This document shows, in pieces, positions 5,578 through 6,913 of a stretch of 6,913 bases of DNA (position 1 is its first letter; every line of letters begins with the position of its first letter). Under the pieces are notes generated by a model. It worked only from the letters and a program-made list of their open reading frames with translations, was not told the DNA's origin and ran no database searches. Source of the stretch: Anaeromonas sp052088025 (GTDB taxonomy: Bacteria > Bacillota > Clostridia > Tissierellales > SIT17); contig NZ_JBQCYD010000069.1 in assembly GCF_052088025.1 (NCBI RefSeq), positions 1 through 6,913 on the forward strand, given 5' to 3'. The position numbers and the translations under genes are program-made.

Positions 5578-5706
5578 CTAATAAAAAGTTATCCACAGAA
5601 ATTTAAAAACAAAAATCAAAAGATAAAGCCAATAATAAGATGAAACTTTAAAATCGAATTTAAGGACTTTTGATGTACAAGCAGTACAAATATACGAATT
5701 AAGCAT
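5578..5706 (-). CDS. Possible small membrane peptide (42 residues), mirrored RBS
   Basis: An ATG (complement of 5704-5706) seven bases after a perfect AGGAGG opens a 42-codon frame on the minus strand, ending at TAG (complement of 5578-5580). The N-terminal part has a CxxC pair (ICTACTSK, C7 and C10), and residues about 22-41 (SSYYWLYLLIFVFKFLWITF) form one probable membrane helix. The ribosome binding site is the left arm of the hairpin at 5712-5758, so it would be sequestered in a transcript that covers the whole hairpin. The frame overlaps the DnaA box, which argues for caution. Small single-helix peptides can be toxins or regulators, but no family is recognised. Confidence 0.35.
   Translation of the reverse strand: MLNSYICTACTSKVLKFDFKVSSYYWLYLLIFVFKFLWITFY
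5589..5597. promoter_or_regulatory. DnaA box
   Basis: TTATCCACA is the perfect consensus DnaA-binding 9-mer. It lies 106 bases beyond the last iteron, consistent with DnaA-assisted opening of the origin. Confidence 0.82.
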
Positions 5707-5711
5707 ATAAA

Positions 5712-5758
5712 GACCTCCTAGAGCTAGCTATGGACTTTATAACTATATCTAGGAGGTC
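5712..5758. promoter_or_regulatory. 47-nt hairpin carrying AGGAGG in both arms
   Basis: Perfect 11-bp arms (5712-5722 and 5748-5758, GACCTCCTAGA / TCTAGGAGGTC) enclose a second stem, TAGCTAT (5725-5731) with ATAACTA (5739-5745, one mismatch), and a seven-base loop. The arm sequence reads AGGAGG as a ribosome binding site on both strands. Each is followed after seven bases by an ATG, at 5764 on plus and at 5706 on minus. In RNA, the binding site would be paired with its partner CCTCCT and so hidden. Neither side has a convincing terminator T-tract. It may be a translation-controlling leader, a protein-binding or recombination site, or both. Confidence 0.72.
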
Positions 5759-5763
5759 GAACA

Positions 5764-5892
5764 ATGCTATTAAATTTATTTTACAAATTTGATTTAAGTA
5801 TTTTCTTTAAAACTCCTAAACTTTCTTTTAATATCATCAATAAAGAAAATAAAAGCACCAAAAAATCACACCGTTATTTCGCCTTCCTATAG
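5764..5892 (+). CDS. Possible small basic peptide (42 residues) behind a hidden RBS
   Basis: The ATG at 5764 lies seven bases after the AGGAGG in the right arm of the hairpin at 5712-5758 and opens a 42-codon frame ending at TAG (5890-5892). The peptide begins with a hydrophobic, aromatic stretch (MLLNLFYKFDLSIFF) and continues basic and polar (NKENKSTKKSHRYF), with no cysteine. It is the mirror partner of the 42-codon frame on the other strand. The ribosome binding site and spacing are ideal, but no good promoter is visible and the peptide is not recognised. It could be a leader peptide, a small toxin, or an open frame kept only by chance. Confidence 0.38.
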   Translation: MLLNLFYKFDLSIFFKTPKLSFNIINKENKSTKKSHRYFAFL

Positions 5893-6018
5893 TTTGTAAT
5901 ACATTTAAATAAGGATGAGCAACCAAAAAAAACACAAAAAGCCTAAAAACGCATTTTAAAAGGAGCAAATCTTTTATATTTTTCATAATATTTAAATAAT
6001 ATATTCATATATAAATGA

Positions 6019-6611
6019 AATCTATGGTTTGATTTTTCTGAAAATTCATTATATGCTTCATATGATAGTGTTTTAGGTATTTTAAAAATAAAAATGAGTT
6101 TAAAGGCATAAAAAATTATAAAGCTTTTGTTTTTAAGGAAGATGTATTTAAAATTAACAATGAAATAAAGCCTCTTGCTAGTTCTTCTGAAGAAGATAGT
6201 GATGATACCTACAGTGTATACTATTTAATTAAATTTGATTATGATAAAATTAGTTACCCAAAGTCAGGTATTCGACCTAATACTTCAGAAGTTAAAATAA
6301 TTAGTACTAATTCAGGCGTTGTAGTAGGAAATGCTAAAATTGTACAAAAAGTATGGGGAACAGTTTATGATACTGACACAGGCAGTAGCCATGCAAGTGA
6401 TTTTTATTCTAGGGATATTAATATTTCAAATCCAAGCACAGGAACTTCTTATATTAGAAGCTTTACTTCTCCTAGAAATTATTATTATGATACAATTGCA
6501 AATGGGCAGTGTGGCTTCGGAATTATATTGACTTTGCATAGATCAGATCCTAATAGATATTGGAATTATTCTACAGGATTTCTTGGGAATGATGGTGGAA
6601 TAGGTTTTTAA
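6019..6611 (+). pseudogene. Broken gene for a secreted-type protein (start lost, frameshift)
   Basis: From 6069 to the TAA at 6609-6611 the plus strand is open for 180 codons with clear protein character (SSSEEDSDDTYSVYYLIKF, GNAKIVQKVWGTVYDTDTG, NYYYDTIANGQCGFG, GFLGNDGGIGF). There is no in-frame ATG, GTG or TTG until very near the end. Just upstream, the neighbouring frame reads NLWFDFSENSLYASYDSVLG from 6019, after a TGA at 6016. The two join naturally if one base was gained or lost in the A-rich run about 6080-6096. AGGAG at 5961-5965 may be the old ribosome binding site, but no start codon or intact signal peptide follows it. The Gly/Ser/Tyr-rich composition resembles the secreted protein at 2851-3417, though no clear alignment is seen. 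The family is unknown. Confidence 0.68.
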
Positions 6612-6890
6612 ATTTACACAAGATAAAATAAAGAACGATATAATAATTGGAATCCCAAATAAAATAAATTTAGATGAAATTTCTAATCTTTTAAATCTTT
6701 CCTCTTTTTTTTCAGTAGATGTCCTTCTATATATATTTTTGCTTAAAAGTCCTGATAAAATAGCACCAATGGCAATACTGCTGTATCCAATCATTTGAGT
6801 ACTTAAGGTGAAAAAGGTTTTATTTTTAATTATAAATGATATTATTATAATTAAAAATACTAATAACAATCCACTAAAAAAACTTTTCAT
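6543..6890 (-). CDS. Small membrane protein, possibly DUF5316-like, with odd C-terminus
   Basis: This gene encodes a 115-residue protein with three probable membrane helices (residues about 4-21, 33-50 and 73-90) and a highly charged loop between helices 2 and 3 (RRTSTEKKEERFKR). The pattern of a charged Arg/Glu loop followed by a FGIP helix is reminiscent of small DUF5316-type membrane proteins of Bacillus, but this is from memory and tentative. AAGGAGG lies eight bases before the ATG, so the start is firm. Residues 94-115 are read entirely from the antisense of the convergent broken secreted-protein gene, starting exactly opposite that gene's stop codon. The natural protein may have ended near residue 93, the tail being a fusion by-product. 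The gene follows the mob-operon terminator across the circular join. A role as an immunity protein is speculative. Confidence 0.68.
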   Translation of the reverse strand: MKSFFSGLLLVFLIIIISFIIKNKTFFTLSTQMIGYSSIAIGAILSGLLSKNIYRRTSTEKKEERFKRLEISSKFILFGIPIIISFFILSCVNLKTYSTIIPKKSCRIIPISIRI

Positions 6891-6913
6891 TTTCCTAGCC
6901 TCCTTATTTTTAA
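6859..6913. repeat. Terminal direct repeat, right copy (circular join)
   Basis: This is identical over all 55 bases to positions 1-55, marking the point where the circular plasmid was opened. Confidence 0.93.

Larger units (their letters stand above)
5388..5597. other. oriV: Iteron-type replication origin (oriV)
   Basis: The region upstream of rep holds the parts of an iteron origin in order: rep promoter, degenerate GTCGT repeats (5406-5416), three perfect iterons (5417-5482), an A/T-rich stretch with a tandem 10-bp repeat (5531-5550), and a perfect DnaA box (5589-5597). This layout is the norm for Rep_3 theta plasmids. The unwinding site is probably in the A/T-rich part between iterons and DnaA box, but this is inferred. 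Confidence 0.85.

Noticed and set aside
5915..5959. 14-codon plus-strand frame (MSNQKKHKKPKNAF)
   Set aside because: Too short, no ribosome binding site, and composed of A-rich low-complexity sequence.
5837..5986. 49-codon minus-strand frame (MKNIKDLLLLKCVFRLF...) opposite the small plus-strand frame
   Set aside because: It is hydrophobic and open, but no ribosome binding site precedes its ATG and it overlaps the better-supported frame at 5764-5892. Kept only as a remote possibility.
6331..6531. 66-codon plus-strand frame
   Set aside because: It is a shadow frame inside the start-less secreted-type gene (6019-6611). Its repetitive Leu/Ile/Gln composition is not protein-like in context, and the real coding frame is shifted from it.

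Overview
This window is almost certainly a complete small circular plasmid that has been linearised. The first 55 bases and the last 55 bases are identical, so the unique circle is about 6,858 bp. The DNA is very AT-rich (near 30% G+C by eye), with strong AGGAGG-type ribosome binding sites and low-GC Gram-positive codon use. A Rep_3-type initiator and a MobV relaxase complete the picture. This fits a Firmicutes host, plausibly a Gram-positive anaerobic coccus or another Clostridia/Tissierellia member; the genus cannot be fixed from the sequence alone.

Replication module (about 3.85-5.6 kb). The Rep_3 initiator gene (minus strand) is preceded by a good promoter, three perfect 22-bp tandem iterons and a perfect DnaA box, giving an iteron-type theta origin. 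Downstream of rep lie a 67-codon gene and an in-frame fragment of a second, diverged rep gene, a relic of an older replicon.

Mobilisation module (about 0.09-2.48 kb, minus strand). A MobV (Pre/Mob) relaxase gene is followed by a 91-codon coiled-coil protein gene, a 152-codon four-helix membrane protein gene and a rho-independent terminator, as one probable operon. The oriT-like inverted repeats sit just upstream of mob, and the mob promoter's -35 box lies across the oriT hairpin loop. Upstream of oriT is a run of four further hairpins (2541-2774) with no known role.

Cargo (2.85-3.85 kb and 5.58-6.89 kb). A secreted protein gene of unknown family is divergent from a 107-codon unknown gene, with a 12-bp palindrome between them. 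A second secreted-type reading frame (6019-6611, plus strand) has lost its start and is probably frameshifted. It converges on, and overlaps, a small membrane protein gene (6543-6890). Between origin and cargo, a 47-nt hairpin places a perfect AGGAGG in both arms. On each strand this ribosome binding site is followed seven bases later by an ATG that opens a 42-codon frame. This mirrored arrangement is the most unusual feature of the window.

Together the genes describe a mobilisable rather than self-transmissible plasmid (no type IV secretion genes), with secreted and membrane cargo of unknown function and several signs of past recombination.
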